Source of the DNA: an uncultured Clostridia bacterium
GTDB taxonomy: Bacteria > Bacillota > Clostridia > Christensenellales > Borkfalkiaceae
Direction of reading: 5' to 3'
NCBI GenBank assembly: GCA_944328495.1
Contig: CALVHR010000010.1
Span: 1-64,000 of the forward strand
DNA length: 64,000 bases
Within the stretch, counting starts at the first letter, position 1. Each line of letters starts with the position of its first letter. Below are positions 49,591 to 59,173 of the stretch, in pieces. Below the pieces are notes generated by a model. The model ran no database searches and was not told where the DNA came from. It saw only the letters and a list, made by a program, of their open reading frames with translations. The translations under genes were made by a program, and so were the position numbers.

Positions 49591-50875
49591 AGTTTTTTGT
49601 TTCGCCGGTAAGCGCCTCGATCGCCGCGCAATAGATGTCCAGTAATTTTTGTACGTTTGATAGAGAAATGTATTCGTCTTTTTGGTGAATGGTGGAGGGT
49701 TCGTCGGGGAATTGCGGGCCGAATCCTGCTCCGTTTTTTAAAGCCCGCGCATATGTGCCGCCGCCGATCGCGATCGGTTCCGCTTCTTTGCCCGTACACG
49801 CTGCATATACTTTCCGTAAGGTAGAGATCAAAAATCCGTTCCGATCGTTATACAGCGGTTTCTGGCAGTGCAAAAGCTTGTACGAAAATCCGCCCTTGTC
49901 CAACATTTGCAGGATGCGTTCCTGTGAAAACGTGGCAGGGTAGCGAATGTCTGTCGTGATCGTAAGCACTCCGTCCGAAAAATTTGCGACGTTCGGGGAC
50001 ATCGTCAGCGCGCCCGTTTCGTCAAAAAGGGCGCAAAGACCGAGCGAATCGGCAAAGAATATATCATAGATTTTTGCGATTTGTTTGTTTTGCGCGGCAA
50101 AAAAGCGCAGCATTTTTTTGAGAGCGTTGTCGCCCTGTTCGGGCGTGGAGGCATGTGCGGAGATGCCGCGCGCGGCCAGTTTCCCGTTTTCGACACGCAC
50201 GCCGCATTGTTCGGCAAGCGCCGCATCGCAGGCGGCACCCTCCGCACAGACAAGTTCGCATACCATGTTGGCGCGTTCGCCGCCGTAAAGCGCCGTGAAC
50301 GGCGCATTTTGCAGGGGAAATTCGGCGCTGAATTGCAGAATACCTTTTTCCGCCCAGATGACGGGGAAATCGGCGTCGGGAGAAAAACCGTTTTCGGGCA
50401 TATGCGCGCAGCGATTATAATGTGCGATGCATTCCCAACCGTTTTCTTCATTGCACCCGACGATGAGCTTTATTTTCTTTTTGGGCAAAAATCCTGCGTC
50501 TTTGAGCGCCTTCAAACAGTACAGGCAGATGATCGCGGGGCCCTTGTCGTCCATCGTCCCTCGGCCGTACAGCCGTCCGTTTTCGATCACTCCTTCGAAG
50601 GGCGGGTATGTCCAGCCCGTCCCTGCGGGAACCACGTCAAGATGGCAGAGGATGGCGAACTCTTCCCCTTCGCCGAAAAGCACTTCGCCCGCGTAGTTGT
50701 CGTAATTATGCACGGCAAACCCCATACTTTTTGCCAGGTTCAGAAAATAGGCAAGGGAATCTGCCGCACCTTTGCCGAACGGCATGCCCGGCAGTGCGGG
50801 AGCCTGCGAACTGTCAAATTTAATGATTTCGCCGATACTCCTGACGCAATCTTGAAAATATCTTTGCGTGTTCAT
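49589..50875 (-). CDS. pepV: M20 metallodipeptidase, PepV/Sapep type
   Basis: 428 residues. Di-metal site CHLDVVPAG, GRGTMDDKGPA, and the catalytic GCNEENGW of the PepV/Sapep family; the inserted lid domain is in the middle (about 185-310), then AIGGGTYAR and the C-terminal His region (FGPQFPDEPSTIHQKDEY). Cuts dipeptides with broad specificity in the cytoplasm, which suits an organism with external M1 peptidase. RBS GAGAGG. Downstream of argF with a hairpin between. Confidence 0.92.
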   Translation of the reverse strand: MNTQRYFQDCVRSIGEIIKFDSSQAPALPGMPFGKGAADSLAYFLNLAKSMGFAVHNYDNYAGEVLFGEGEEFAILCHLDVVPAGTGWTYPPFEGVIENGRLYGRGTMDDKGPAIICLYCLKALKDAGFLPKKKIKLIVGCNEENGWECIAHYNRCAHMPENGFSPDADFPVIWAEKGILQFSAEFPLQNAPFTALYGGERANMVCELVCAEGAACDAALAEQCGVRVENGKLAARGISAHASTPEQGDNALKKMLRFFAAQNKQIAKIYDIFFADSLGLCALFDETGALTMSPNVANFSDGVLTITTDIRYPATFSQERILQMLDKGGFSYKLLHCQKPLYNDRNGFLISTLRKVYAACTGKEAEPIAIGGGTYARALKNGAGFGPQFPDEPSTIHQKDEYISLSNVQKLLDIYCAAIEALTGETKN

Positions 50876-50887
50876 TCAAAACCTCTC

Positions 50888-50926
50888 AAAATTTGCCGCG
50901 GGCTTTCCGGATCGGAAAGCCCGCGG
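50888..50926 (-). terminator. Probable terminator after argF (reverse strand)
   Basis: Perfect 14-bp stem CCGCGGGCTTTCCG / CGGAAAGCCCGCGG with a 3-nt loop; only four T follow on the reverse strand, so some read-through into the dipeptidase gene is likely. Confidence 0.65.
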
Positions 50927-50949
50927 ATATTTCGGTAAATTCCGTCCGT

Positions 50950-51891
50950 TTATCGGACTAAAAGCGCCAGCGCCGCTTTGTTGATGTGCAGACGGTTTTC
51001 CGCCTGATCGTAAACAATGGATTGCGGGCCGTCAATGACTTCCGCGGATACTTCTTCGCCGCGGTGCGCCGGCATGCAATGCATGAAGACGGCATCCTCT
51101 TTTGCCAGTTTCATCACTTCCGGCGTGACGCGGTAGCGTGCGAGTTTTTTCTTTTTTGCTTCGTCGTCTTCGTCGCTCATGGAAATAAAAACGTCGGTGT
51201 ACACCACGTCTGCGTCCTTTACGGCTTCGGCAATGTCGTCGGTAATGAGCACGTTGCCGAACTGCATGCCGCGCTCTACGATGCTCTTTGCGGGGCTGTA
51301 TCCGTTCGGGCTGGCGATCGCAATGTCCATGTTCACTTTGGAACAGCCCATGATCAGGGAATTTGCGATATTGTTTCCGTCGCCGATGTAAGCGATTTTC
51401 AGGTTGTCCAGCCTGCCCTTGATCTCCCAGACCGTGAACAGATCGGAAAGCACTTGCAGGGGATGCCCTTCGTCCGAAATCCCGTTGATGACGGGAATGC
51501 TACTGTACTGCGCAAATTCGCGTACCTGCCCGCCCGTAAATCCGCGCAGCACGATCGCGGAGATACCGTAACGCGCCAGCATGACGGCGGTGTCTTTGAT
51601 GCTTTCCCCGCGCGAAAGCTGCGTCTCGTTTTTGGGAAGGAAGATAAAATCTCCGCCAAGCTGTCGGATGCCGATCTCGAAGGAAACGCGCGTACGTGTG
51701 GAAACGTTGTCAAACAAAAGAGCAACGGTCTTGCCTTTGAGCATGGGGCTGTGTTCGCCCACGCGGAACCGCTTTTTCATGGAACGCGCGGCATAGAGAA
51801 ATTCAAATATTTCCTCGGCGGAAAGTTCGGTCAGGCTGAGCAGATTTTCCGTCCGTATTTTGAACTTCGGGACGTATTTATTGATATCCAT
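50950..51891 (-). CDS. argF: Ornithine carbamoyltransferase
   Basis: Ornithine + carbamoyl phosphate to citrulline. 313 residues. Carbamoyl phosphate loop STRTR (64-68) within FDNVSTRTRVSFE, RGESIKDTA, and ornithine/active-site Cys motif HCMPAHRG (HCLP in most relatives). No other arg genes are close, so anabolic or catabolic role is open; the Asp-Asn-Val before STRTR instead of the usual Glu-Lys-Pro is a subfamily feature. RBS GGAGGGGAAAC just upstream. Confidence 0.94.
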   Translation of the reverse strand: MDINKYVPKFKIRTENLLSLTELSAEEIFEFLYAARSMKKRFRVGEHSPMLKGKTVALLFDNVSTRTRVSFEIGIRQLGGDFIFLPKNETQLSRGESIKDTAVMLARYGISAIVLRGFTGGQVREFAQYSSIPVINGISDEGHPLQVLSDLFTVWEIKGRLDNLKIAYIGDGNNIANSLIMGCSKVNMDIAIASPNGYSPAKSIVERGMQFGNVLITDDIAEAVKDADVVYTDVFISMSDEDDEAKKKKLARYRVTPEVMKLAKEDAVFMHCMPAHRGEEVSAEVIDGPQSIVYDQAENRLHINKAALALLVR

Positions 51892-51952
51892 GTTTCCCCT
51901 CCGGTAAACTGCGTAATGCGGGCCGGGAGTTTGCCGTACCGCTACATTCTAT

Positions 51953-51981
51953 ATTATAACAAAAACAGAATAAAAAAACAA
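51953..51981 (-). promoter_or_regulatory. Sigma-A promoter of argF
   Basis: Reverse strand TTGTTT (51981-51976), 17-bp spacer, TATAAT (51958-51953). No clear ArgR box was noticed. Confidence 0.72.
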
Positions 51982-52066
51982 CCCGTCGCACAAAAAAAGT
52001 AAAAAGAGGGCAAAAGCGTTGGGCAAATTTAACAGATTCAAAAAGATTATTTGTAATTATTGCCCA

Positions 52067-52095
52067 TTGCCTTTTTTTTTGAAATGTAGTAAAAT
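52067..52095 (+). promoter_or_regulatory. Sigma-A promoter of the ABC ATPase gene
   Basis: TTGCCT (52067-52072), 17-bp spacer with T-run, TAAAAT (52090-52095). Confidence 0.7.
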
Positions 52096-52137
52096 AAATG
52101 TAATAAAATCAAAACCAATATCAGGGAGGAATATTTT

Positions 52138-53562
52138 ATGGCAAGCCTTTTGTTAAAAGGTATTTACAAGGTGTATCCTTCCGGCGTTACCGCCGTTACG
52201 GATTTCAACCTGGATATCAAAGACAAGGAGTTCATCGTTTTCGTCGGACCTTCCGGCTGCGGTAAGTCCACGACGCTGCGTATGATCGCGGGCCTCGAAG
52301 AGATTTCCAAGGGTGAACTTTACATCGACGGCAAGCTCGTCAACGACGTTGTGCCGAAAGACAGGGATATCGCAATGGTGTTCCAGAACTACGCGCTGTA
52401 TCCGCACATGACCGTGTACGATAACATGGCGTTCGGTCTGAAACTGCGCAAAGTGCCGAAGGCGATCATTGACGAACGCGTGAAAGAAGCGGCGGCGATC
52501 CTCGGCATCACCGATTATCTGACCCGTAAACCGAAGGCTCTGTCCGGCGGTCAGCGCCAGCGTGTTGCGCTCGGCCGTGCGATCGTCCGTGAGCCGAAAG
52601 TATTCCTGCTCGACGAACCTCTGTCCAACCTCGACGCGAAACTGCGCGCACAGATGAGGACGGAGATTTCCAAACTGCACGCTCGCCTTGCGACGACGTT
52701 CATTTACGTTACGCATGACCAGATCGAAGCGATGACGATGGGTACGCGTATCGTCGTTATGAAAGACGGATTCATGCAGCAGGTCGACACCCCGCAGAAC
52801 CTCTACGACTATCCGATCAACCAGTTCGTTGCGGGCTTTATCGGCACGCCGCAGATGAACTTCTTCCCCGCGACTCTTACGAAAGTCAAGGGCAAGGTAT
52901 ATGTCGAGTTCACGAACAACAAGATCCTTTTGCCCAAGTCGGTCGAGGCGAGGATCCGCAATATCGAAGATTATGTCAATACGGGCAAACCCATTGTTTT
53001 GGGTGTTCGTCCCGAAGATATCCATGACGAAGAGAGCTTTATCGCCGCTTCGCCCGACACCGTTATCAAGGCGTTTGTCGAAGTTGTCGAAAAACTCGGT
53101 GCCGAGACGCAGATCTACTGCAAGCTCGACTTCAAAGAGGGCGAAGAAGTAACTTCCGTCATCGGCGATTCCACGAACATGATCGCGAAGATCGATTCGC
53201 GCAGTGTCGTGAACCGCGGCGAGGTCGTGGAACTGGCGATGGATGCTCGTCACATTCACATTTTCGACGGTGCGACCGAAATGTCGCTTTTGGCACGTGA
53301 CGAAGGCTATGAAGTGACGCCCGAGAACGAAGCGTCTTCGGCGTTTGTCCCGCTGACCCCGCAGGAGATGCGGGCGATCATCGAGAAGAACCGCGTCGTG
53401 ACCAAGGAAGAAAAGGCCGCTATGCGCCGCGAAGCGCGTGCCGCAGCCCGCAAGGAGAAAGCGGAAGCGAAGGCTGCCGCCGAAGCAGCAGCCGAGGCCG
53501 AGGCCAAGGAAGAGGGCGCTGCGGAAGAAGCTCCCGAAGAAAACAAAGAAGACAAAGAATAA
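52138..53562 (+). CDS. msmX: MsmX/UgpC-type carbohydrate ABC transporter ATPase with long charged tail
   Basis: 474 residues. Walker [10 protein letters not shown] (37-45), signature LSGGQ (131-135), Walker B FLLDE (Asp155-Glu156), H-loop YVTHDQ, then regulatory TOBE/OB domains to about 390. The family is about 365-380 residues; here a further 75-residue Lys/Glu/Ala-rich extension (from about RAIIEKN to the end) follows, predicted to be a helical, highly charged tail. No permease or binding-protein gene is near, consistent with a shared, multitask ATPase for several sugar uptake systems. RBS AGGGAGG. Confidence 0.92.
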   Translation: MASLLLKGIYKVYPSGVTAVTDFNLDIKDKEFIVFVGPSGCGKSTTLRMIAGLEEISKGELYIDGKLVNDVVPKDRDIAMVFQNYALYPHMTVYDNMAFGLKLRKVPKAIIDERVKEAAAILGITDYLTRKPKALSGGQRQRVALGRAIVREPKVFLLDEPLSNLDAKLRAQMRTEISKLHARLATTFIYVTHDQIEAMTMGTRIVVMKDGFMQQVDTPQNLYDYPINQFVAGFIGTPQMNFFPATLTKVKGKVYVEFTNNKILLPKSVEARIRNIEDYVNTGKPIVLGVRPEDIHDEESFIAASPDTVIKAFVEVVEKLGAETQIYCKLDFKEGEEVTSVIGDSTNMIAKIDSRSVVNRGEVVELAMDARHIHIFDGATEMSLLARDEGYEVTPENEASSAFVPLTPQEMRAIIEKNRVVTKEEKAAMRREARAAARKEKAEAKAAAEAAAEAEAKEEGAAEEAPEENKEDKE

Positions 53563-53573
53563 TCCCTGAGTAC

Positions 53574-53606
53574 AAAAGCCTCTCCGCAAAAGCGGGGAGG
53601 CTTTTT
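53574..53606 (+). terminator. Terminator of the ABC ATPase gene
   Basis: AAAAGCCTCTCCGC / GCGGGGAGGCTTTT with a G-T wobble, then T. Confidence 0.88.
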
Positions 53607-53660
53607 GATGCGCTTTGCGGTTTTTTCGTGAAAAAACGCAAGGCAAGAGCGTGAAAATGC

Positions 53661-53689
53661 TTGCGTTTGCGTGTCGCATCGCGTATAAT
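53661..53689 (+). promoter_or_regulatory. Sigma-A promoter of the permease gene
   Basis: TTGCGT (53661-53666), 17-bp spacer, TATAAT (53684-53689). Confidence 0.72.
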
Positions 53690-53773
53690 TTGAATTCCGG
53701 ATCCCGTCCGTTCGTTCGAGCGTGCGGGAAAAGATCTTTGCAAGAAAAAGGATGCTTGCGGGGGAGGAAAACT

Positions 53774-54652
53774 ATGGCGGATGTCTTTCTGGACGCCTTT
53801 TTGGACAGTTTAAAGGTTTTTCCTTTTCTGTTTTTGTTGTATGTTTTGATTGAATTTTTGGAGCACCGCACCGACGTGACGCGGCACGAAAACCTGTTAA
53901 AGGGAAATTTGGCGCCGCTGCTCGGCGCGGCGACGGGATTGATACCGCAGTGCGGGTTTTCCGTAATGGCGGCAAAGCTGTATGACAAGAAACTCATTCG
54001 CACCGGTACGGTCCTGGCAGTATTTCTTGCCACCAGCGACGAAGCGCTCATTATCCTTTTGTCGCATGTCACCGACGGCAGTAAAGCGGCGGCGATCATG
54101 CCCATCATCGCGATCAAATTTATCGTTGCGGTGGGCGTAGGATATCTTGCGAACGCGATCTTGCGCCGCGAAGCGGTGGGGGAGCTGAATGAAGGCGAAG
54201 TGATCTGCGGAAATGCGTGTGGGCAAGACCACGAAGAGGACGGCAAGTTTCAACGCTATTTTCTTCATCCGCTTTTGCACTCGCTGGAAATTTTTGTTTA
54301 CATCTTTATCGTAAATATTTTGTTCGGCGTGATTTTGTATTTTGTGGGCGAGGACAAACTTGCCGCGGCGTTGCAAAGCGCTTACTGGCTGCAACCGCTC
54401 GTTGCGGCGGCGATCGGGCTTATTCCCAACTGTGCTTCCAGCGTGGTGATCACCGAAACGTTTATTCTCGGCGGACTTTCTTTCGGCGGATGCGTTGCAG
54501 GCCTGTGTGCCAATGCGGGGCTGGGCTTTGTTACACTCTTCAAAAACACCCGCGCATGGAAGCGCAATCTGTTGCTCGCGCTGACCTTGTACGCAGTCGG
54601 CGTTGCGGTCGGCTACGCGGTGGACGCCGTCATGATCGCGATCGGCATTTGA
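53774..54652 (+). CDS. ArsP_2-type putative heavy-metal/manganese permease
   Basis: 292 residues from the ATG at 53774 (RBS GGGGAGG), with about eight to ten hydrophobic segments. Repeat-like pairs of the family are visible: GLIPQCGFSVMAAKLY and GLIPNCASSVVITETFI, each with a conserved Pro-x-Cys, plus ATSDEALIILL. An intervening Asp/Glu/His/Cys-rich loop (CGNACGQDHEEDGK) may bind metal. Members are predicted 10-helix exporters (PF11449); substrate uncertain. Confidence 0.8.
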   Translation: MADVFLDAFLDSLKVFPFLFLLYVLIEFLEHRTDVTRHENLLKGNLAPLLGAATGLIPQCGFSVMAAKLYDKKLIRTGTVLAVFLATSDEALIILLSHVTDGSKAAAIMPIIAIKFIVAVGVGYLANAILRREAVGELNEGEVICGNACGQDHEEDGKFQRYFLHPLLHSLEIFVYIFIVNILFGVILYFVGEDKLAAALQSAYWLQPLVAAAIGLIPNCASSVVITETFILGGLSFGGCVAGLCANAGLGFVTLFKNTRAWKRNLLLALTLYAVGVAVGYAVDAVMIAIGI

Positions 54653-54657
54653 TGCAA

Positions 54658-54694
54658 AGAAAAAAGCTTCCCGGAATCGAGGGAAGCTTTTTTG
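54658..54694 (+). terminator. Terminator of the permease gene
   Basis: AAAAAAGCTTCCC / GGGAAGCTTTTTT stem, then TG. Confidence 0.88.
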
Positions 54695-54699
54695 TGTTT

Positions 54700-54731
54700 G
54701 AACGGGGAAGGCGTTTGCCTTCCCCGTTGTC
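54700..54731 (-). terminator. Terminator of the lipoprotein gene (reverse strand)
   Basis: GAACGGGGAAGGC / GCCTTCCCCGTT stem with a 4-nt loop, ending 23 bp past the stop codon at 54754. Confidence 0.65.
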
Positions 54732-54753
54732 CGTTCGTTTTGCTTGTGAGGCG

Positions 54754-55827
54754 TCAGCGCGTATGCGTTGCGCTTTTGAGGCTGTAAACATAGCTGCCCA
54801 TATTATAAGCGAGCGGTTCTTCGATTTGTACGGGCAGATTGTAAAGAGTATTTTCCGAGCCCGAAGTTTTCTGCGCATAGGTGACCGTGCGCGACTGACC
54901 TGTATAAATGTCTCCGTTCTGAATGGAGAATTTTACTTTGGCAACGGCAAAAGAAGAATTTGTATCCGCGGCCTGTCCGTCCAATGCAAAAGTACGGGAA
55001 AGGGAACTCAGTTCGGTGCAGGTGAGCGTTACGGTGTTCTTGCCCGCTTCGCTGACCGTCGTGACGGTCTGCGTCGTATCTTCGCCGAAAGTGATGCCCC
55101 GCGCCATAAAATACAGCTGTGCCGCATCGAAAACCGAGTAATTTTTTTGCAGTTTATCGTAAGTGCGGTCCTCTGTGGACGTAAGGGACGCTTTGACAAC
55201 GTAATCGCTGACCTGGCGTTCTTCGTCGGGGGTATCGGCGTAGTTGTCAACGTAGTGTACGGTCGCTTGCGAACAGTCGGCATTGTAATTGATCGTGATT
55301 TGGTAATCGAACAGCCATACCGCGCGCGCAGTAAGCGAATCGGCGGTTACGTTGGTCAGCGAGTGCGAGCGGACGGTATGTTGGCTGTAAATGGGTTCGA
55401 GGTTGTTGCCGTTTTCGAGAGAACGGAAATACACGTCCGAAACGAGTGTATCGGGTTCGCCGTTTTCGCCGCCGAAGGCCGCGATCACTGTTTTTTGGCC
55501 GTCTTTTTCGGCGACATACGACGCGGCGACTTTCAGCTCCGAATGGATATGATAGATGTTGGTTGCGGAATAACCTTCGCCGCTGTGTGCTTCGGTCATT
55601 ACAGTGTAGGAACTGTTCGCTTCGTCCAGCTCAATGGTAATCCCGGAATCCGAATCTTCGGTAGGCGTAAACGAAATTCCGTATTCGAGAAGTTCATAAT
55701 AAGCAGAATCATAACTTTGGTTTTTGTGCCAGTTCGCGCTCATTTCCGTTTTGATCTGCACGGAGCAGGCGGAAAAGGCGAACAGGGCGGAAACGCACAA
55801 GGCGATAAGAGCAAGTTTCTTTTTCAT
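54754..55827 (-). CDS. Lipoprotein of unknown function
   Basis: 357 residues from the ATG at 55827, giving MKKKLALIALCVSALFAFSAC: a signal peptide with lipobox FSAC. The mature part (from Cys21) is rich in Ser, Thr, Glu and Tyr with beta-type alternation (ITINYNADCSQATVHYVDNY, SSFAVAKVKFSI) and no recognisable motif. It is anchored outside the membrane. Not close to any family I can name. RBS is weak (GGGG then 12 bases). Monocistronic, own promoter and terminator. Confidence 0.7.
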   Translation of the reverse strand: MKKKLALIALCVSALFAFSACSVQIKTEMSANWHKNQSYDSAYYELLEYGISFTPTEDSDSGITIELDEANSSYTVMTEAHSGEGYSATNIYHIHSELKVAASYVAEKDGQKTVIAAFGGENGEPDTLVSDVYFRSLENGNNLEPIYSQHTVRSHSLTNVTADSLTARAVWLFDYQITINYNADCSQATVHYVDNYADTPDEERQVSDYVVKASLTSTEDRTYDKLQKNYSVFDAAQLYFMARGITFGEDTTQTVTTVSEAGKNTVTLTCTELSSLSRTFALDGQAADTNSSFAVAKVKFSIQNGDIYTGQSRTVTYAQKTSGSENTLYNLPVQIEEPLAYNMGSYVYSLKSATHTR

Positions 55828-55870
55828 GAAATTCTTAACCCCATAGTTCGGAAATGTTCTTGTAAGCAAC

Positions 55871-55899
55871 AGTATACCACAAATTGCAGGTTTTGTAAA
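55871..55899 (-). promoter_or_regulatory. Sigma-A promoter of the lipoprotein gene
   Basis: Reverse strand TTTACA (55899-55894), 17-bp spacer, TATACT (55876-55871). Confidence 0.78.
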
Positions 55900-55920
55900 A
55901 ACAAAAAGAGTGAAATTTGC

Positions 55921-55949
55921 TTAAAAAATCCGCGAAAATGTGTTATACT
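55921..55949 (+). promoter_or_regulatory. Sigma-A promoter of addB-addA
   Basis: TTAAAA (55921-55926), 17-bp spacer, TATACT (55944-55949). Divergent to the lipoprotein promoter. Confidence 0.65.
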
Positions 55950-55999
55950 GGAAAAAATGTTGAAAACCGCGCTGTCGCGGCAAACGAAAAGAGGAGAGC

Positions 56000-58900
56000 A
56001 TGAAGGTCCGCATTTATATCGCGCCCACGGTCGGCGAGCTCGTACATTTTCTTGCGCAGCTTCCTGCCGGGCAAAAAAACGTAATATTCTGCGAGGACAG
56101 GCTCACGCTGGAAGCGGAGCGCGCCGTTGCGGGTGCGCAAGGCGCCGTATTTGACACAAAAGTCACGACTTTTTCGCGTTTTCTCGGCGGGAAATACCGT
56201 AAAAAAACGCTTTCCAAACAGGGTTCGGTGATGGTCGTAGGCTCCATTGCTGCGGAAAACGCCGCAAAACTCAGGTGTTTCGGCAAGAACCCCGCGGGCT
56301 GTGCGGGCAGTCTTTATGAAACCATTGCCCAGCTGCGCGCGGCGCTCGTCACGCCCGAAATGCTGGAAGAAGCGGCGAGGGACACCGAAAAAATGCTCGC
56401 CGAAAAACTGACGGACATCGCGCTCGTTTACCGCGGGTATCTTTCCTTCCTCGAACGCGGCTATGTGGACGAAAGCGGGATCTTGTCCCTGCTTCCCGAA
56501 GAGATCGGGCGCGGCGCGCTCGGCGGCGCGCACGTCGTGTTTGCGGGTTTTTCTTCCTTCACGCGGCAGGCTGCGGAAGGGATCCGCGCCGCGATCGGGC
56601 ATGCCGAAAGCGTGTGCGGCGTATTTATCGGCGGAGAGGAGGATATCTACACCAACGAGGCGGCGCGCGATTTTGAGCGATGCTGTGCGCTTGCGGGCGC
56701 GCAGTGCGAATACACCTGTCTCCCTTCCGAATTGTGTACGGAGGCGGAAGGTCTGCGCCGCAGTCTTTTCGATCCCGCAAGCAAACAGCGCATTGCAACC
56801 GACCGCGTGCGCGTGTTCGAGGCGGCGGACAAAGAGGACGAACTTGCGTTTATTGCGGCGATGATCAAGAGCGAAGTGCTCGACCGCGGCTTGCGTTATC
56901 GCGACATTGCCATTTTTCTTTCGGACGTGAAGGATTATGCCGTGCGCATGGAAAAGGTGTTTGCGGAGTACAAGATCCCGTATTACGCCGACGTAAAAAA
57001 GAGCGCGGCGGCGCATCCGCTCGCCAAATTCGTGCTGGGCTGGCTGAAAGTGATCGCGGAAGGGTTCGACCCCGCCGATGTCGACGCATTCGTCGGCAAT
57101 CCTTTTTTCAGAGCGGAAGAAAAGACGCGGGACGATTACCGCAATTACCTGATCAAATACGCGAACTATCGCGGCGGTGCGAAGCGGCCGATCAAAGAAG
57201 AAGCGGAAAATCCGCTCGTTCTGACCGCGGCGCGCGCACGCTTTCTTTCTGCGTTTGAAGGTGTGTCTTCGTCCATGACGGGCGGGCAATACTGCGCGCT
57301 TGCGCTGAAACTGATCGAGACCTTTGATTGCCGGAAGATGCAGGACGGGATCGCAATGCGCCTTGCGGAAGCGGGAGCTGCGGCGGAGAGCGAATATTTT
57401 TCCAAGGGCTGTGACAGCGTTTTGCAAGTGCTGGGCGAGCTTGCCGAGCTTTCGCAGGGCATCAAAATGCGTGCGGAAGAGTTTTACGCCGTACTGGGAG
57501 AAGGGCTGAACGGTTTGGAGATTTCCCTCATTCCGCAAAACCTGGACGCGGTGTTTGTGGGGGATATTGCCGAGAGCCGCAAGAGTACGGCAAAAGCAGT
57601 GTTTGCGGCGCGCATGACCGATGCCGTGCCCGCCTGCGGCGCGGACACGGCGCTGATCACCGATCGCGATATCGATCGTCTGCGTTCCCTGCGCGTCGAG
57701 ATCACGCCGAAGATCCGCGAAGTCAACGCGCGTGCGCGTGAGAATGCGGGGTTGGCGCTGTGCGGATTTTGCGAACGGCTGTATCTTTCCTATCCGCTCG
57801 CGCTGGGCGGGGACGAATGCAAGCGCAGTGAAATTTTTGAAACAGTGTTTTCGCTGTTTACCGATCAGAAGGGCAGGCCGCTTTCCGTGTTGGATCGCGC
57901 GGCTTTGGAGCGGGCCGAGCGCACAAATGCGGCGGCGTATCTTCGGTATCTTTCCTGTGTGGCGAGCGAGCGCGCGCCTGCCGCGCGCGAGCTTTTGCTG
58001 CGCGCGGATGCTTTCCGCCGCGGAAAGAGCGATTTTGCGGCGCATACGGGACTTTTGGCGGCACTGCGCGAGCGGGGTGTCTCGCCCGAAACGCTTTTGT
58101 TCCGCGAAAGTGCGCCGTCTGTAAACGTTCCCGCGGCGGCCAAGCTGATCTTCCGCGGCAAAAATACCGTCGCACCCACCGTCATCGAGGGGTATTTTAA
58201 CTGTCCTTATCGCAATTTTGCAGAGCGCGGCCTGCTTCTTGCCGAACGGGAGGAAGCAAGCGTGCGCGTCACAGACACGGGCAATTTTATGCACGACGTG
58301 CTCCGCATTCTCGCTTGCGAGTACACAAAACCCGAAGCGGAGGCGGACTGCGCGGCGTTTGTGCGCGCAAAGGCGGAAGAGCTGTTGAAACAGCCGCCGT
58401 ATTGCTATCTGTTTGACACCGAAAAGGGAAGTTATTCGGCAGAAGCCATCGTGAACGAAGCGGTGATCGTCGGCATGAACATGGTCGAACAGCTCAAAAA
58501 TTCCGATTTCCGCGTTTTGGCGGCGGAGGAATCGTTCGGGTACCCGAATTCTCCCTTCCGCGGCATTCCGCTGTATTCGGGAGAGAAGCAGATCTTTCTT
58601 GCGGGGCGCATCGACCGCGTGGACGAGAGCGGCGAATATGTGCGCGTCATCGATTACAAAACGGGCTCGTTCGACACCGCTCCCGAACCGTATTATACCG
58701 GCCGCAAATTGCAGCTGGAACTGTATCTGTCCGCCGTTTCGCGTGCGCGCAGGGCGGCGGGCGCCTATTATTTCCCCGCGCGCGTGGGGTTCCGCGCCAA
58801 AGCGGACGAATATCCTTTTGCGATGCAGGGGTTCACCGTGGGGAGCGACGAAGTGGTTCGCCTGAGCGACAAGACGGTGGAGGAAGGCAAGAAAAGCCGC

Positions 58901-59173
58901 TATATCGACGCATTTTACGGGCGCAAGAGCAAAAAAGCGCTGGAAGAAGAGGATTTTGAAGCGTTCATTGAATATTCGGTGCTGGCTGCGCGCGGCTGTG
59001 CGCGCGAAACGGCGGCGGGATGTGTAGCGGCGTCGCCGTACGAGGGCGCTTGCGATTACTGCCCTTACGGGAGTGTGTGCGGCCATGATCCCGGGGAGGG
59101 AGCGCGCAAAGAAGAGAAGATCACGGGCGAAGAGATCGTTCGGATCGTGAAAAAGAGGAGGGGTGAGCTATGA
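56000..59173 (+). CDS. addB: AddB subunit of the helicase-nuclease AddAB
   Basis: 1,057 residues. AddB has an inactivated helicase-like part and a RecB-type nuclease domain. The iron-sulfur cysteines are in the same pattern as Bacillus AddB: Cys735 (YFNCPYRNF) and a C-terminal cluster Cys1018-x2-Cys1021-x5-Cys1027. The nuclease core is visible as GRIDRVDESGEY and VIDYKTG. Processes double-strand breaks with addA, which overlaps its end by 4 bp. Start ATG at 56000 after GAGGAG. Confidence 0.95.
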   Translation: MKVRIYIAPTVGELVHFLAQLPAGQKNVIFCEDRLTLEAERAVAGAQGAVFDTKVTTFSRFLGGKYRKKTLSKQGSVMVVGSIAAENAAKLRCFGKNPAGCAGSLYETIAQLRAALVTPEMLEEAARDTEKMLAEKLTDIALVYRGYLSFLERGYVDESGILSLLPEEIGRGALGGAHVVFAGFSSFTRQAAEGIRAAIGHAESVCGVFIGGEEDIYTNEAARDFERCCALAGAQCEYTCLPSELCTEAEGLRRSLFDPASKQRIATDRVRVFEAADKEDELAFIAAMIKSEVLDRGLRYRDIAIFLSDVKDYAVRMEKVFAEYKIPYYADVKKSAAAHPLAKFVLGWLKVIAEGFDPADVDAFVGNPFFRAEEKTRDDYRNYLIKYANYRGGAKRPIKEEAENPLVLTAARARFLSAFEGVSSSMTGGQYCALALKLIETFDCRKMQDGIAMRLAEAGAAAESEYFSKGCDSVLQVLGELAELSQGIKMRAEEFYAVLGEGLNGLEISLIPQNLDAVFVGDIAESRKSTAKAVFAARMTDAVPACGADTALITDRDIDRLRSLRVEITPKIREVNARARENAGLALCGFCERLYLSYPLALGGDECKRSEIFETVFSLFTDQKGRPLSVLDRAALERAERTNAAAYLRYLSCVASERAPAARELLLRADAFRRGKSDFAAHTGLLAALRERGVSPETLLFRESAPSVNVPAAAKLIFRGKNTVAPTVIEGYFNCPYRNFAERGLLLAEREEASVRVTDTGNFMHDVLRILACEYTKPEAEADCAAFVRAKAEELLKQPPYCYLFDTEKGSYSAEAIVNEAVIVGMNMVEQLKNSDFRVLAAEESFGYPNSPFRGIPLYSGEKQIFLAGRIDRVDESGEYVRVIDYKTGSFDTAPEPYYTGRKLQLELYLSAVSRARRAAGAYYFPARVGFRAKADEYPFAMQGFTVGSDEVVRLSDKTVEEGKKSRYIDAFYGRKSKKALEEEDFEAFIEYSVLAARGCARETAAGCVAASPYEGACDYCPYGSVCGHDPGEGARKEEKITGEEIVRIVKKRRGEL

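Noticed and set aside
52153-54246. Long reverse-strand frame opposite the ABC ATPase and permease
   Set aside because: Opposite strand of two well-supported genes; no ribosome site or protein motif.
54217-56154. Forward open frame of about 645 residues across the permease end and the lipoprotein gene
   Set aside because: It runs through two terminators and two promoters and has a shadow-like composition; the reverse-strand lipoprotein has signal peptide, lipobox and promoter.
55943-59086. Reverse-strand open frame of more than 1,000 residues opposite addB
   Set aside because: It is a by-product of the G+C-rich codon use of addB, is rich in Arg, His and Phe with no domain, and addB has clear motifs, promoter and start.
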